Source: Amycolatopsis azurea DSM 43854 (GTDB lineage: Bacteria; Actinomycetota; Actinomycetes; Mycobacteriales; Pseudonocardiaceae). From it: DNA of 64,000 nt. The translations under genes were made by a program, and so were the position numbers. Positions 43,848-52,291 of the stretch are shown piece after piece. The notes below the pieces were generated by a model that ran no database searches, was not told the DNA's origin, and saw only the letters and a program-made list of their open reading frames with translations. Within the stretch, counting starts at the first letter, position 1. Every line of letters starts with the position of its first letter. Where the stretch lies: positions 37,628 through 101,627 of the forward strand of contig NZ_MUXN01000009.1 of the NCBI RefSeq assembly GCF_001995215.1. Reading direction: 5' to 3'.

Positions 43848-45017
43848 TCAGCCTTGCGCGACGAGCGCGGGATAGTCGTCGAGGGTGATGTCGGTGGCGA
43901 ACTTGTCGGTCACCCACAGCATCCCGCGCAGCATGAGCGGCCGCTTGAACATCTGGTTGCGCAGCTTGATCCGCAGTTTCGTGGGCGGCGCGAGGAAGGG
44001 ACCCGCGTTGGCGCTGCGGGCGATCCTGGCATAGCGGCGGAACTTCTCGTCGTAGCGCCGGAAAGCCGCCTCGTGGTCGCCGTTCGCCGCGGCGAGTTCG
44101 CCCGCGATGACGTACGCGGCCACGACGGCCAGCCCGGTGCCGAAGCCACCCAAAGTGTTGCCGTACGCCGCGTCGCCGAGAAGCGCGACGCGTCCGGAGG
44201 AGTAGCTGTCCATCGTGACGCGGCTGATCGAGTCCAGATAGACGTCGTCCGAACGCTTCACCGCTTCCAGCAGTTCGGGCACCCGCCAGCCGCCGTCGGC
44301 GAACGCGGCGGTCAGGATCTCCTTCTGCTGCTCCAGGTCGTACCGGTCGTAGCCGAGTTCGGGGGAGGCGAACACGAAGAACACGGGCGCCTTCGGCCCA
44401 CCGGCGGCGGCCAGACGGCCGGGTTCGTTGTACAGCACCGCGGTGTCCCCGAAGTCGAGGCTTTCGCCGGTCTCCACCAGGGCGTAGTAGTGGCCGAGGT
44501 GCTCCACGTAATCGGCTTCCGGTCCGAACGCCAGCCGTCGCACGGCGGAGTGGATGCCGTCCGCGCCGAAGACCAGGTCGAACCGCCTCGGGGCGCCGCG
44601 TCGGAAGGTGACGTCGACGCCGTCGGCGGTCTCGGTCAGCGAAGTGATGGAGTCGCCGAAGACGTACTCGCAGTCTTGAGCGGTCCGCTCGTACATGATC
44701 CGGGCCAGGTCGCCGCGCCGGATCTCGACGTCGCCGCCGGTGAACTCGCCGGGCATGACTGCGAGGGGCCGCCCCTCGGCGTCGATGAAGGTCTGGTCGA
44801 GCCCACCGGTCTTGTGCTCGCGGATCTCGTCGAGGATGCCCATCCGCTCCAGCACGGTGCGGTGGGTGGCGCCCTTGAAATCGACCGCCTGGCCGCCGGT
44901 GCGGAGCTCCGGCGACCGTTCGACGACGGTGACCGCGTAGCCCTGGCGGGAAAGCCAGAAGGCGAGGGCGGGGCCGGCGATGCTGGCGCCGGAGATGAGG
45001 ACTGTCCTGTTCGTCAT
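43848..45017 (-). CDS. FAD-dependent monooxygenase (PHBH/TetX-like)
   Basis: The 389-residue protein has the N-terminal FAD-binding site SGASIAGPALAFWLSRQGYAVTVVER at 9-34. The mid-region motif is DLVFGADGIHSAVR near 143-156, and the second FAD contact is ALLGDAAYGNTLGGFGTGLAVV near 276-297. It belongs to the group A flavoprotein hydroxylases close to the tetracycline/rifampicin-oxidising type, which use NAD(P)H and O2 on aromatic substrates. Substrate unknown. The neighbouring MarR gene is convergent. Confidence 0.9.
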   Translation of the reverse strand: MTNRTVLISGASIAGPALAFWLSRQGYAVTVVERSPELRTGGQAVDFKGATHRTVLERMGILDEIREHKTGGLDQTFIDAEGRPLAVMPGEFTGGDVEIRRGDLARIMYERTAQDCEYVFGDSITSLTETADGVDVTFRRGAPRRFDLVFGADGIHSAVRRLAFGPEADYVEHLGHYYALVETGESLDFGDTAVLYNEPGRLAAAGGPKAPVFFVFASPELGYDRYDLEQQKEILTAAFADGGWRVPELLEAVKRSDDVYLDSISRVTMDSYSSGRVALLGDAAYGNTLGGFGTGLAVVAAYVIAGELAAANGDHEAAFRRYDEKFRRYARIARSANAGPFLAPPTKLRIKLRNQMFKRPLMLRGMLWVTDKFATDITLDDYPALVAQG

Positions 45018-45075
45018 GGCAGGAGCTTCGCGGCCGGCGTTGACGAAGCGCTGACAGTCCGCTGACGGTCGCCCG

Positions 45076-46221
45076 TCAGCTCCAGCCCGGCAACGGGAGG
45101 GTGAGCTGACCCGGGTCGTCCGGCGGCGCGGTCTCGTAGCGCGGCGGCGTCGCCGACAGTCCGATCGGGTTGCGGGTCAGCCGCACGGAGGTGCCGTCGG
45201 GCCGGGGCAGCTCGACCGTCGGGTTCAGGCCGAGCCGTTCCGCCAGGGCGAACGCTCCCGCGACGTCGTTGACCTCCCCGGCGGGCACCCCGGCCGCGCT
45301 CAGGTCCGCCGCCCACTCGGCGGCCGGACGACGACCGAAGTGGTCTTCGAGCAGCGTGCGGAGTTCGGCACGGTGCTCGACCCGCGCCGGATTGGTCGCG
45401 AACCGGGGATCGCCCGCGAGCTCCGGCAGGCCGATGACCTCGCACAACGCCGCGAACTGCCGGTCGTTGCCGACGGCGAGCGCGAGTTCGTGGTCGGCGC
45501 AGGGGACGAGTTCGTACGGGGCGATGCTGGGGTGCCGGTTGCCCATCCGCGCCGGGACGGTCCCGCCCGAGGTGTACGCGCTGCCCTGGTTGACCAGCGC
45601 GGCGAGCAGGCTGGACAGCAGATCGATCTCGACACGCTGTCCCTCACCGGTCCGGTCGCGGTGGCGCAGCGCGGCGAGGACGCCGACGCTCGCGAACAGC
45701 CCGGCCAGCACGTCGACGAGCGCGACGCCGACCTTCTGCGGCTCGCCCGCCGGGTCGCCGGTGATGCTCATCAGCCCGCCGACGGCCTGGATGAGCAGGT
45801 CGTAGCCGGGCAGCGCGGCGCCGCCGCCGGAGCCGAAGCCCGTGACGGAGCAATAGACGAGACCGGGATTCGCCGCCCGCAAGGCTTCCGGACCGAGACC
45901 GAGGCGGTCCATCACACCGGGCCGGAAGTTCTCGACCACGACGTCGGCTTCCAGCGCGAGCGCGCGGGCCTGGTCCAGGTCGGCGGGATCGGCGAGGTCC
46001 AGTGCCACGCTCGTCTTGTTCCGGTTCACCGACTGGAAGTACGTCGCCTGGCCCGCCGTGTCGTAGGGCGGACCCCAGCTGCGGGTGTCGTCACCGGTGC
46101 CCGGCCGCTCGACCTTGATCACCGTCGCGCCGAGGTCGGCCAGCAGCATGGTGGCGAACGGGCCGGCGAGCACCCGCGAGAAGTCGAGGACGCGCAGCGG
46201 GCCGAGTGCGGTTTCGGACAT
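45076..46221 (-). CDS. CoA transferase, CaiB/BaiF family (class III)
   Basis: The 381-residue protein is a class III CoA transferase: PLRVLDFSRVLAGPFATMLLADLGATVIKVERPGTGD at 8-44, then VNRNKTSVALDL near 64-75 and VVENFRPGVMDRLGL near 95-109. The catalytic Asp is in ALVDVLAGLFA near 168. It moves CoA between carboxylic acids by a ping-pong route with an aspartyl-CoA intermediate. Acceptor and donor cannot be told. No acyl-CoA dehydrogenase or ligase is adjacent. The gene is complete and divergent from the NmrA-like gene. Confidence 0.93.
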   Translation of the reverse strand: MSETALGPLRVLDFSRVLAGPFATMLLADLGATVIKVERPGTGDDTRSWGPPYDTAGQATYFQSVNRNKTSVALDLADPADLDQARALALEADVVVENFRPGVMDRLGLGPEALRAANPGLVYCSVTGFGSGGGAALPGYDLLIQAVGGLMSITGDPAGEPQKVGVALVDVLAGLFASVGVLAALRHRDRTGEGQRVEIDLLSSLLAALVNQGSAYTSGGTVPARMGNRHPSIAPYELVPCADHELALAVGNDRQFAALCEVIGLPELAGDPRFATNPARVEHRAELRTLLEDHFGRRPAAEWAADLSAAGVPAGEVNDVAGAFALAERLGLNPTVELPRPDGTSVRLTRNPIGLSATPPRYETAPPDDPGQLTLPLPGWS

Positions 46222-46369
46222 GGGCCCGACCCTAAGCGGCCGTCGGCGGCTTCGAAGTTGTGATCACGCTCACGAAAGGCCGGTTTTCCCAATACTTTCC
46301 TCTAGGTACCTACTATCTCCGCGAAGGTAGCTTCGGTCGCGTCAACGAAGAACGCATCGAGGAGCGACC

Positions 46370-47188
46370 ATGATCGTGGTGACCGGAGCGACCGGGAATG
46401 TGGGCCGTCGGCTGGTGGAAACCCTTACGGCCGAAGGGGAAGACGTGACGGCGGTGTCGCGCCGGATCTCACCGGCGGACGTGCCGGACGGTGTGCGGAC
46501 CGTCCAGGCCGACCTCGCCGAGACCGAGGGGCTGAAGGAGGTCTTCGCCGGCGCGGACCGGGTTTTCTTTCTGACTTCGGGAGAGTTCATGGCGGCAGGC
46601 GGTGATGTCGCGGAAGTCGTCGCGGCGGCCGGTGAAGCCGCGATCGTGTTGTTGTCCTCCCAGGGCGTCGGAAGCGGGCGGCACGCGCCGGCCTTCGAGG
46701 AGGCGGTCAAGGCGTCGAGTCGAGAGTGGACGGTGCTGCGGCCGGGCGGCTTCGCGTCGAACGCCTTCCAGTGGGCACCCGCGATCCGGGCGGATCGTGT
46801 CGTCGCCGCGCCGTTCGGCGACGTCGCGCTACCCGTCATCGACCCGGCCGACATCGCTGACGTCGCGGCCGCCGTACTGCGGGGATCCGGCCACCACGGC
46901 CGGACCTACGTGCTGACCGGGCCCGAGCCGATCTCGCCCCGGCGGCAGGCGGCGGACCTCGGCGACGCGCTGGGCGAGCCGGTGCGGTTCGCCGAACTGA
47001 GCGAAGACGAGGCGCGGACGGCGATGTCGGAGTTCATGCCGCCGGTGGTCGTGGAGGCGACGCTCGCCATCCTCGGCAAGCCGACGGAGGACGAGCAGCG
47101 GGTCAGTCCCGACGTCGAGCAGGTGCTCGGACGGCCCGGGCGGACCTTCGCCGAGTGGGCGGCCCGGCACGCTGCCGCCTTCAAGTGA
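46370..47188 (+). CDS. NmrA-like NAD(P)-binding protein (atypical SDR)
   Basis: The 272-residue protein starts at ATG 46370 with GGAG upstream. The cofactor site is MIVVTGATGNVGRRLVETL at 1-19 (TGATGNVG). There is no YxxxK catalytic pair; the segment WTVLRPGGFASNAFQW near 121-136 and IDPADIADVAAAVL near 160-173 are typical of NmrA/QOR2-like redox sensors and quinone reductases. The protein may reduce a quinone or sense NADP. The gene ends before hairpin copy C at 47248. Confidence 0.9.
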   Translation: MIVVTGATGNVGRRLVETLTAEGEDVTAVSRRISPADVPDGVRTVQADLAETEGLKEVFAGADRVFFLTSGEFMAAGGDVAEVVAAAGEAAIVLLSSQGVGSGRHAPAFEEAVKASSREWTVLRPGGFASNAFQWAPAIRADRVVAAPFGDVALPVIDPADIADVAAAVLRGSGHHGRTYVLTGPEPISPRRQAADLGDALGEPVRFAELSEDEARTAMSEFMPPVVVEATLAILGKPTEDEQRVSPDVEQVLGRPGRTFAEWAARHAAAFK

Positions 47189-47247
47189 CCAGACCTGGTG
47201 ACGCTGTGACTGCTGTTGCGCGTGGGGCGAACGTGGCGATCGCCGAT

Positions 47248-47300
47248 TCCGTGAAGGACTCCTTGAGGGACCCAGAGTCCCTCAAGGAGTCCTTCACGGA
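47248..47300. repeat. GTGAAGGCCTCCTT-type hairpin, copy C (likely terminator)
   Basis: 24-bp perfect arms (47248-47271, 47277-47300) enclose the loop CCAGA. Compared with copy B, the stem has GGACTCC for GGCCTCC in one arm and GGAGTCC for GGAGGCC in the other, so pairing is kept. It lies 60 bp past the NmrA-like stop and can end that transcript. Confidence 0.85.
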
Positions 47301-47385
47301 CCTGGCCTGCGACAGACCACGGCCCGAATCCAGCAGGCATCTGAGACCCCTGAGCAGAATCGCCACTCACGACCTACGCGAGGCG

Positions 47386-47414
47386 GATGAGAAAGTTCTC
47401 ATCGAGTCCTCATC
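47386..47414 (+). promoter_or_regulatory. Probable response-regulator operator before the two-component operon
   Basis: GATGAGAA-AG-TTCTCATC (47386-47403) is a perfect inverted repeat. It overlaps a direct repeat of CTCATC at 47398-47403 and 47409-47414 (11-bp spacing). The same GATGAGA...TCTCATC pair recurs at 49779-49796. It is 34 bp before the first gene of the operon, which fits autoregulation by the OmpR-type regulator. Confidence 0.6.
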
Positions 47415-47447
47415 GGCGGCTCACCGGCGCCGGGCAGCCTGGACGGC

Positions 47448-47720
47448 ATGCGAGTCCGAATCATCGTCCTGGCCGGGGTCGCCGCCGTCGTGGTGGCGGC
47501 CACCGGCACGTTCGCCGTCATCGCGGCCACCGCCGCCTCGCCGCCCGACCTCGGCCCGGCCGTCGTCGCCCCGGCTGGGCAGGCCGTCGGGCCCGGCGAG
47601 GCGGGCGCCCCGCCCGCCGTCGTCCCGCCCCGGCTGGCCGGGCACGACGACGACCCCGATGATGACGATGACCATGACGACGACGGTGACGACCATTTCG
47701 ACTTCGACCTCGACGACTGA
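47448..47720 (+). CDS. Small membrane-anchored or secreted protein with Asp/His-rich tail
   Basis: The 90-residue protein has an N-terminal hydrophobic segment (about 5-32; RIIVLAGVAAVVVAATGTFAVIA) that may be a signal peptide or anchor. A Pro/Ala/Gly-rich middle follows, and then a tail (about 65-90) made almost only of Asp and His, with HDDDPDDDDDHDDDGDDHFD in it. Such a tail can bind divalent metals. It is the first gene before the sensor kinase, 9 bp apart, so it may help the kinase to sense metal or polyanion. Not a family I recognise. Confidence 0.7.
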   Translation: MRVRIIVLAGVAAVVVAATGTFAVIAATAASPPDLGPAVVAPAGQAVGPGEAGAPPAVVPPRLAGHDDDPDDDDDHDDDGDDHFDFDLDD

Positions 47721-47729
47721 GCGGGGCCG

Positions 47730-49121
47730 ATGAGCGCCCGCGCCCGGATCCTCGCCTGGGTCCTGCTGGTGGTGCTGCTCGCGCTCGCCGGCTCGCTGCT
47801 GGCGACCCGCACCGTCCTGCACAACCAGCTCGACCAGCGGCTCGACAACGAGATCGCGCACGAGACCGGAAAACTCCGGGCCTTCCTGGCGTCGCCGGAC
47901 GCCCGGCCCGCCGGGCAGCCCGCCACCGTCGAGGCGATCCTCGGCCGTCACCTGGAACGGAACCTGCCCGAAAAGTACGAGACGTTCTTCTCGATCATCG
48001 ACGGTGCCGCGTCGAGGCGGAGCGCCATCGAGCCGCCGGTCCGGCTCGACACCGATCCGAAGTTCGTGGCCGAGCTTTCCCGGGCCACGAGCCCGGCGTA
48101 CGGCACGGTCACCACCGCCGTCGGCTCAGCGCGGTACGGCGTCGTCCCGGTGACCATCGAGGGTTCGCCGGGCCGCGGCGCGCTGGTGATCGTCGAGTTC
48201 GTCGACCACGCCGCGGGCGAGATCAACGACGTCGTCGGCGTGATGGCCGCGATGTCGGGCGCCGCGCTGGTGCTGGCCGGGCTGATCGGCTGGCTGGTCG
48301 CCGGCCGCATCCTCGCGCCGGTGCGGGAGGTCCGCCTGGCCGCCGAGCAGATCGGCGAGACCGATCTTTCCCGCCGCATCGAGGTCCGCGGCTCGGACGA
48401 CGTCGCCGCGCTCGGGCGCACCTTCAACACGATGCTGGACCGGCTCGAAAGCGCCTTCGCCGGGCAACGGGACTTCATCGACGACGCCGGGCACGAGCTG
48501 CGCACCCCGATCACGATCGTCCGCGGCCACCTCGAGCTGATGGGGGAGGACCCGGAGGAGAACGCCGCCACCCGGCATCTGGTCCTCGACGAACTCGGGC
48601 GGATGCAACGGATCGTGGACGACCTGCTGGTCCTCGCGAAATCCGGCAGCCCCGACTTCCTCGCCCCCGGCGACACCGACCTAGCCGACCTCACCGTCGA
48701 GACCCTCGCCAAGTCCCGTCCGCTGGCCGACCGGGTCTGGCGGCTCGACGCCGTCGCCGAGGCGACCGTCCGCGCCGACGGCCAGCGGCTCACGCAAGCC
48801 TTGCTGCAACTGGTCTCCAACGCCGTCCGGCACACCGCGCCCGGACAGGAGATCGCCCTCGGCTCGGAGGTCACCGCGACTACGGCGCGGCTCTGGGTTC
48901 GGGACACAGGGGAAGGCGTGCCGCCCGATTCGCGGAGCCGGATCTTCGAACGGTTCAAACGCGGCAGCAACTCGAGCGGGGACGACGGTGCCGGGCTCGG
49001 TCTGGCGATCGTCGTCGCGATCGCCGAGGCCCACGGCGGCCGTGTCCTGCTCGACACCGTGCCCGGCGAAGGCGCGCGGTTCACCATGGAGATCCCTGTC
49101 GCGGGAGGTGCGGGCCGATGA
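47730..49121 (+). CDS. Sensor histidine kinase (HAMP, HisKA)
   Basis: The 463-residue protein has membrane helices at about 8-27 and 170-193. The outside sensor region between them (28-169) lacks a recognised motif. A HAMP domain covers about 193-245 (AGRILAPVREVRLAAEQIGETDLSRRI). The HisKA site is FIDDAGHELRTPITIV with phospho-His255. HATPase boxes follow: LLQLVSNAVRHTAP (N box), VRDTGEGVPPDSRSRIFERFKRGS, and GAGLGLAIVVAIAEAHGG. It overlaps the response regulator gene by ATGA. The metal- or phosphate-linked signal suggested by neighbours is inference. Confidence 0.93.
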   Translation: MSARARILAWVLLVVLLALAGSLLATRTVLHNQLDQRLDNEIAHETGKLRAFLASPDARPAGQPATVEAILGRHLERNLPEKYETFFSIIDGAASRRSAIEPPVRLDTDPKFVAELSRATSPAYGTVTTAVGSARYGVVPVTIEGSPGRGALVIVEFVDHAAGEINDVVGVMAAMSGAALVLAGLIGWLVAGRILAPVREVRLAAEQIGETDLSRRIEVRGSDDVAALGRTFNTMLDRLESAFAGQRDFIDDAGHELRTPITIVRGHLELMGEDPEENAATRHLVLDELGRMQRIVDDLLVLAKSGSPDFLAPGDTDLADLTVETLAKSRPLADRVWRLDAVAEATVRADGQRLTQALLQLVSNAVRHTAPGQEIALGSEVTATTARLWVRDTGEGVPPDSRSRIFERFKRGSNSSGDDGAGLGLAIVVAIAEAHGGRVLLDTVPGEGARFTMEIPVAGGAGR

Positions 49122-49780
49122 CCAGTGTGCTGGTGGTCGAGGACTCCGCCCGGATCGGCGCGTTCGTCGAGAAGGGCCTGCGGGCGCAGGGGTTCGCGAC
49201 CCGCTGGGTGCGGACGGGTTCCGAGGGAATGACCGAGGCGTTGACCGGCGCGCACGACCTGGTCGTCCTCGACCTCGGGCTCCCGGACCTCGACGGCTCG
49301 GATCTGCTGCGCGCCCTGCGCGCGGCGGGCCGGACGGTGCCGGTGATCATCCTGACCGCGCGGGACAGCGTCGTCGACCGGGTCGCCGGGCTGTCCGGCG
49401 GCGCCGACGACTATCTGGCCAAGCCCTTCGCGTTCGAGGAGCTGCTGGCCCGGATCCGGTTGCGGCTGCGGGGAAATCCCGACTCCGAGCCCGCGGTGCT
49501 CCGCGCCGGGGAGCTCTCGCTCGATCTGCGCACGCGGAAGGTTTCGGTGGCGGGGGAGGAGAAGGACCTCACCGCCCGTGAGTTCGCGCTGCTGGAGACC
49601 CTGCTGCGCAACCGCGGGCAGGTGCTGTCCCGTGAGCAGCTGCTCGGCGGTGTCTGGGGTTTCGACTTCGATCCCGGCTCGAACGTGGTGGACGTCTACA
49701 TCCGTTATCTGCGGGGGAAGATCGGCGCGGAGCGGATCGAAACCGTGCGGGGGATGGGTTACCGGCTCGGTGAGTCCTGA
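49118..49780 (+). CDS. OmpR/PhoB-family response regulator
   Basis: The 220-residue protein has a receiver domain with acidic VVEDS, phospho-acceptor Asp52 in LVVLDLGLPD, Thr80 and Lys102 in DDYLAKPF. A winged-helix Trans_reg_C domain follows (LTAREFALLETLLRNRGQVLSREQLLGGVWGFDFDPGSNVVDVYIRYLRGKI, about 150-203, GMGYRL at the end). It is coupled to the kinase. The inverted repeats at 47386 and 49779 are its best candidate sites and would link it to both its own operon and the DUF4956-VTC operon. Confidence 0.94.
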   Translation: MTSVLVVEDSARIGAFVEKGLRAQGFATRWVRTGSEGMTEALTGAHDLVVLDLGLPDLDGSDLLRALRAAGRTVPVIILTARDSVVDRVAGLSGGADDYLAKPFAFEELLARIRLRLRGNPDSEPAVLRAGELSLDLRTRKVSVAGEEKDLTAREFALLETLLRNRGQVLSREQLLGGVWGFDFDPGSNVVDVYIRYLRGKIGAERIETVRGMGYRLGES

Positions 49781-49796
49781 TGAGACGGTTCTCATC
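49779..49796 (+). promoter_or_regulatory. Second copy of the response-regulator operator, before DUF4956-VTC
   Basis: GATGAGA-CGGT-TCTCATC (49779-49785, 49790-49796) matches the site at 47386-47403. It overlaps the stop codon of the response regulator and lies 44 bp before the DUF4956 start. It suggests a separate regulated promoter for the DUF4956-VTC genes. Confidence 0.6.
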
Positions 49797-49840
49797 GGGC
49801 TCTAACGGCGGTCTCTTTTTCGAGCGGCACAGTGGTTTCC

Positions 49841-50425
49841 ATGACCACGACACTGCTGCATCTGGCCTTCGACCTCGTCGTCGCCGTCATCCTCGCCTAC
49901 GGCATCTACGCCCGCCGCCACCACCGCGGTGACCTCGCCTGCGCGTACCTCGCGCTGAACGTCGGCGTCTGCGTTTCGGTCGCCGTGCTGTTGTCCGTGT
50001 CGACCGCGAGCGCGCTCGGGCTCGGCCTGTTCGGCGTGCTGTCGATCATCCGCCTGCGGTCCGATTCGATCAGCCAGCAGGAGGTCGCGTACTACTTCGT
50101 CGCGCTGGTGCTGGGGCTGGTGAACGGGCTGCCGTCCGCGGACTGGCGGATCGTCGCCGCGTTCAATGTGCTGCTGCTCGGCGTCATGTACGTCGCCGAC
50201 CACCCTTCGCGCACGCGCGGCCCGCAGCGGCGGACGGTCGTGCTCGACACCGTGTACCCCGACGAGCAGACGATGCTGATGGAACTGCGGGCGAGGCTCG
50301 GCGGAACGATCGTGCGGCACAGTGTGTCCGAAGTGGACTATGTCCGCGAGGTCACCGTTGTCGACGTCCGGTTCCGGCCGGACGCCGCCCCGGTCGTCCA
50401 CGGTGCTCCGGCGGGTCACCGGTGA
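49841..50425 (+). CDS. DUF4956 membrane protein
   Basis: From ATG 49841 the protein is 194 residues. Four membrane helices occupy about 3-125 (LHLAFDLVVAVILAYGIYARR, LACAYLALNVGVCVSVAVLL, VAYYFVALVLGLVNGL, IVAAFNVLLLGVMYVAD). GLGLFGVLSIIRLRSDSISQQEVAYYF is the family signature. The cytoplasmic tail is about 65 residues. DUF4956 proteins commonly sit with VTC-type polyphosphate polymerases. Overlap with the next gene is 4 bp (GTGA), indicating coupling. Confidence 0.9.
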   Translation: MTTTLLHLAFDLVVAVILAYGIYARRHHRGDLACAYLALNVGVCVSVAVLLSVSTASALGLGLFGVLSIIRLRSDSISQQEVAYYFVALVLGLVNGLPSADWRIVAAFNVLLLGVMYVADHPSRTRGPQRRTVVLDTVYPDEQTMLMELRARLGGTIVRHSVSEVDYVREVTVVDVRFRPDAAPVVHGAPAGHR

Positions 50426-51219
50426 GCGGGCGCGGAACGGCCACCGTCGCGGCGGTGGCCAAGGGACTTCCGTCGCTCTCGCTGGCCGAAGTCGTCGCCA
50501 CGAGCGGGCTGATGAGCCGGACGGATCGCAAGTACGTCCTGTCGCTCAACGACTTCCTGGCCGTCGCCGAGGCGCTGTCGGCGCGGTGCCTGGAGATCGA
50601 CGGTCAGCGAGTGTTCGGCTACTCGTCGACCTATTTCGACACGCCGGATCTGGCGATCTTCCGGGCGCACCGGCAGGACCGGCGGCGCCGGTTCAAGATC
50701 CGCACGCGCACCTACACCGACTCGGCCGACACCTACTGCGAACTCAAGGTCAGCGGACGGCGCGACGAGACGGTCAAGGTCCGCCGCCCGCATCCGGCCG
50801 AGGCGGCGCACGGCCTGACAGCGCCCGCGCTGACGTTCCTCGACGACGCCCTCACCGCCGCCTACGGCCGCCCCGCGCCCCGGCCGCTGGCTCCCGCGCT
50901 GGTCACCGACTACCGGCGGACCACTCTCATCACACGCGACGCTCGGATCACCTGCGACACGTCGCTGGTCTGGCGTTCCGGTTCGCGGAACCTCGCCGCC
51001 GGGGGTGACTTGGTACTGCTGGAAGTGAAGTCGGCCTCCGAGCGCAACAGTGTCACCGAGGCGCTGGCGAAACTGCGGATCCGGGAGCAGTCGGTGAGCA
51101 AGTACTGCGCGGGCCTGGTGGCGCTGGGGCTGGCGACCGGCGGGAACCGGTGGCGACCGGCGCTGCGGCGGCTCGGGGTGGCGCAGCCGACTGTCCAAAG
51201 AGGACCGACGAACGGCTAG
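50422..51219 (+). CDS. VTC-domain protein (polyphosphate polymerase family)
   Basis: The 265-residue protein has the VTC/CYTH-like tunnel motifs: MSRTDRKYVLSLNDF near 31-45, GYSSTYFDTPDL near 66-77, RRRRFKIRTRTYTDSADTYCELKVSG near 87-112 with several basic residues that would hold phosphate, and LVLLEVKSAS near 197-206. The yeast VTC4 core makes polyphosphate from ATP at a membrane. Here it is coupled to DUF4956, a common bacterial pair. Activity is probable from family but untested. The 3' end overlaps a small minus-strand gene by 4 bp. Confidence 0.88.
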   Translation: MSGRGTATVAAVAKGLPSLSLAEVVATSGLMSRTDRKYVLSLNDFLAVAEALSARCLEIDGQRVFGYSSTYFDTPDLAIFRAHRQDRRRRFKIRTRTYTDSADTYCELKVSGRRDETVKVRRPHPAEAAHGLTAPALTFLDDALTAAYGRPAPRPLAPALVTDYRRTTLITRDARITCDTSLVWRSGSRNLAAGGDLVLLEVKSASERNSVTEALAKLRIREQSVSKYCAGLVALGLATGGNRWRPALRRLGVAQPTVQRGPTNG

Positions 51220-51371
51220 GGGTGCTGCGGAGGTCGGTCGTCCAACTCTTCGGCGAGGATCGTGTCGACCTGGAGGCCGGCTCGCCGCAGTGCCCGGATG
51301 CTCGCCCTCAGTGACAACGCGGCGCCGAGAGCGGCCGCGAGACCGAGCCCGATGGCGATCGAACTCGCCAC
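51216..51371 (-). CDS. Small single-pass membrane protein
   Basis: A 51-residue frame starts at GTG 51371 with a strong ribosome site (AGGGAGG, about 6 bp before). It encodes one membrane helix (IAIGLGLAAALGAALSL), a basic turn (RASIRALRRAG) and an acidic tail (ILAEELDDRPPQHP). Codon positions look GC3-rich and the membrane-basic-acidic plan is credible. Convergent with the VTC gene, sharing 4 bp. No family recognised. Confidence 0.5.
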   Translation of the reverse strand: MASSIAIGLGLAAALGAALSLRASIRALRRAGLQVDTILAEELDDRPPQHP

Positions 51372-51655
51372 GAGCGCCTCCCTGCCGACGGGCGTGATGT
51401 CCAGGCCCGTCCCCGATGGTCAGCGTGTCCCGGGCGGCGAGCCGCCCGGTGTTGGTCTCTGCAACCTAGACGAGTCGGCTTTGCCCTGTGCGGGAAACCA
51501 ACTGTTTGGCCTAGACCGCGTCCCGCGAGTCGTGCGACCTAGGGATCGTGGCAGGTGAGCGCTGTGATAACTTGGAGCGAACTGGGACTTCTGTGCGTTC
51601 GCAAACCCGCTGTTCGGGCTGGGACGGCTCCCGCGGAGGTGTCAGGACACCCTTG

Positions 51656-51732
51656 GGGCCGGTAGCTCAGTTGGTTAGAGCAGGGGACTCATAATCCCTT
51701 GGCCGTCGGTTCGAGCCCGACCCGGCCCACCA
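51656..51732 (+). tRNA. tRNA with anticodon CAT (probably elongator Met)
   Basis: The cloverleaf is complete. The acceptor GGGCCGG pairs with CCGGCCC, and the D-arm has AGCTCAGTTGGTTAGAGC. The anticodon stem GGGGA/TCCCT holds loop CTCATAA (anticodon CAT), and the T-arm is GTCGG-TTCGAGC-CCGAC. The discriminator is A and CCA is encoded. It lacks the unpaired 1-72 of initiator tRNA. CAT could also be the lysidine-modified isoleucine tRNA, so Met is likely rather than certain. Confidence 0.92.
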
Positions 51733-52291
51733 CGTCAATATCGTTGCCGACCGGCAGGGATATTGACCCTTTCGGCGGCAATTTCGCCTTGGCGTTAATC
51801 GTGACTGGGCTCCGTTATGTCTCCGTTTGCTCCGGTGTGCTCTGCGGGGCCGGTTGGTGGCGTAGCAGCTTTTGCTTCCTAGCCATAACTGCTGCCGTGG
51901 GGACTTCGGCAGGTCCGGAGTTCTTTGCTTCCACGGCTGGACAAGCTGGTGTGGTCGCAGGTCGGCTGGTTCGCCGATTGCGCAGCGCTCCGGCAACGGC
52001 TCGCTGTGCCAGGAAGAGCATGAGCCCGGCTGCTGTGATGCTCGCTCCCAGCTAGATTCTGTCGGCGTGTTCCAGGAGTGCGGAACCGGCCAGCGGGGCG
52101 AAGACGGCGCCGAGGCTCCTCGACCGCGCCGGAGGTGGTTTTCCGTTGATGGAGAACGGTTTTAGGCTGTCGTCGAGGTGGTCGTCGGACACGCGATCAT
52201 CCTCTTCGCTTGTCGCCGACACGCTCTCGGCCTGTTCGCAACTGCAGTCCTGGTAGCCTCTGTTTCTTTGGATGGGGGAGATGAGCGCAAG
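51733..52291. other. Stretch downstream of the tRNA without a convincing gene
   Basis: Several short open frames exist on both strands but none has a plausible start site or domain. Base composition is lower in GC than the core genes. I find no copy of the tRNA 3' end nearby that would mark an attachment site. Confidence 0.5.

Noticed and set aside
51700..51760. tRNA-linked attachment site for an integrated element
   Set aside because: No second copy of the tRNA 3' end and no integrase gene seen in the window.
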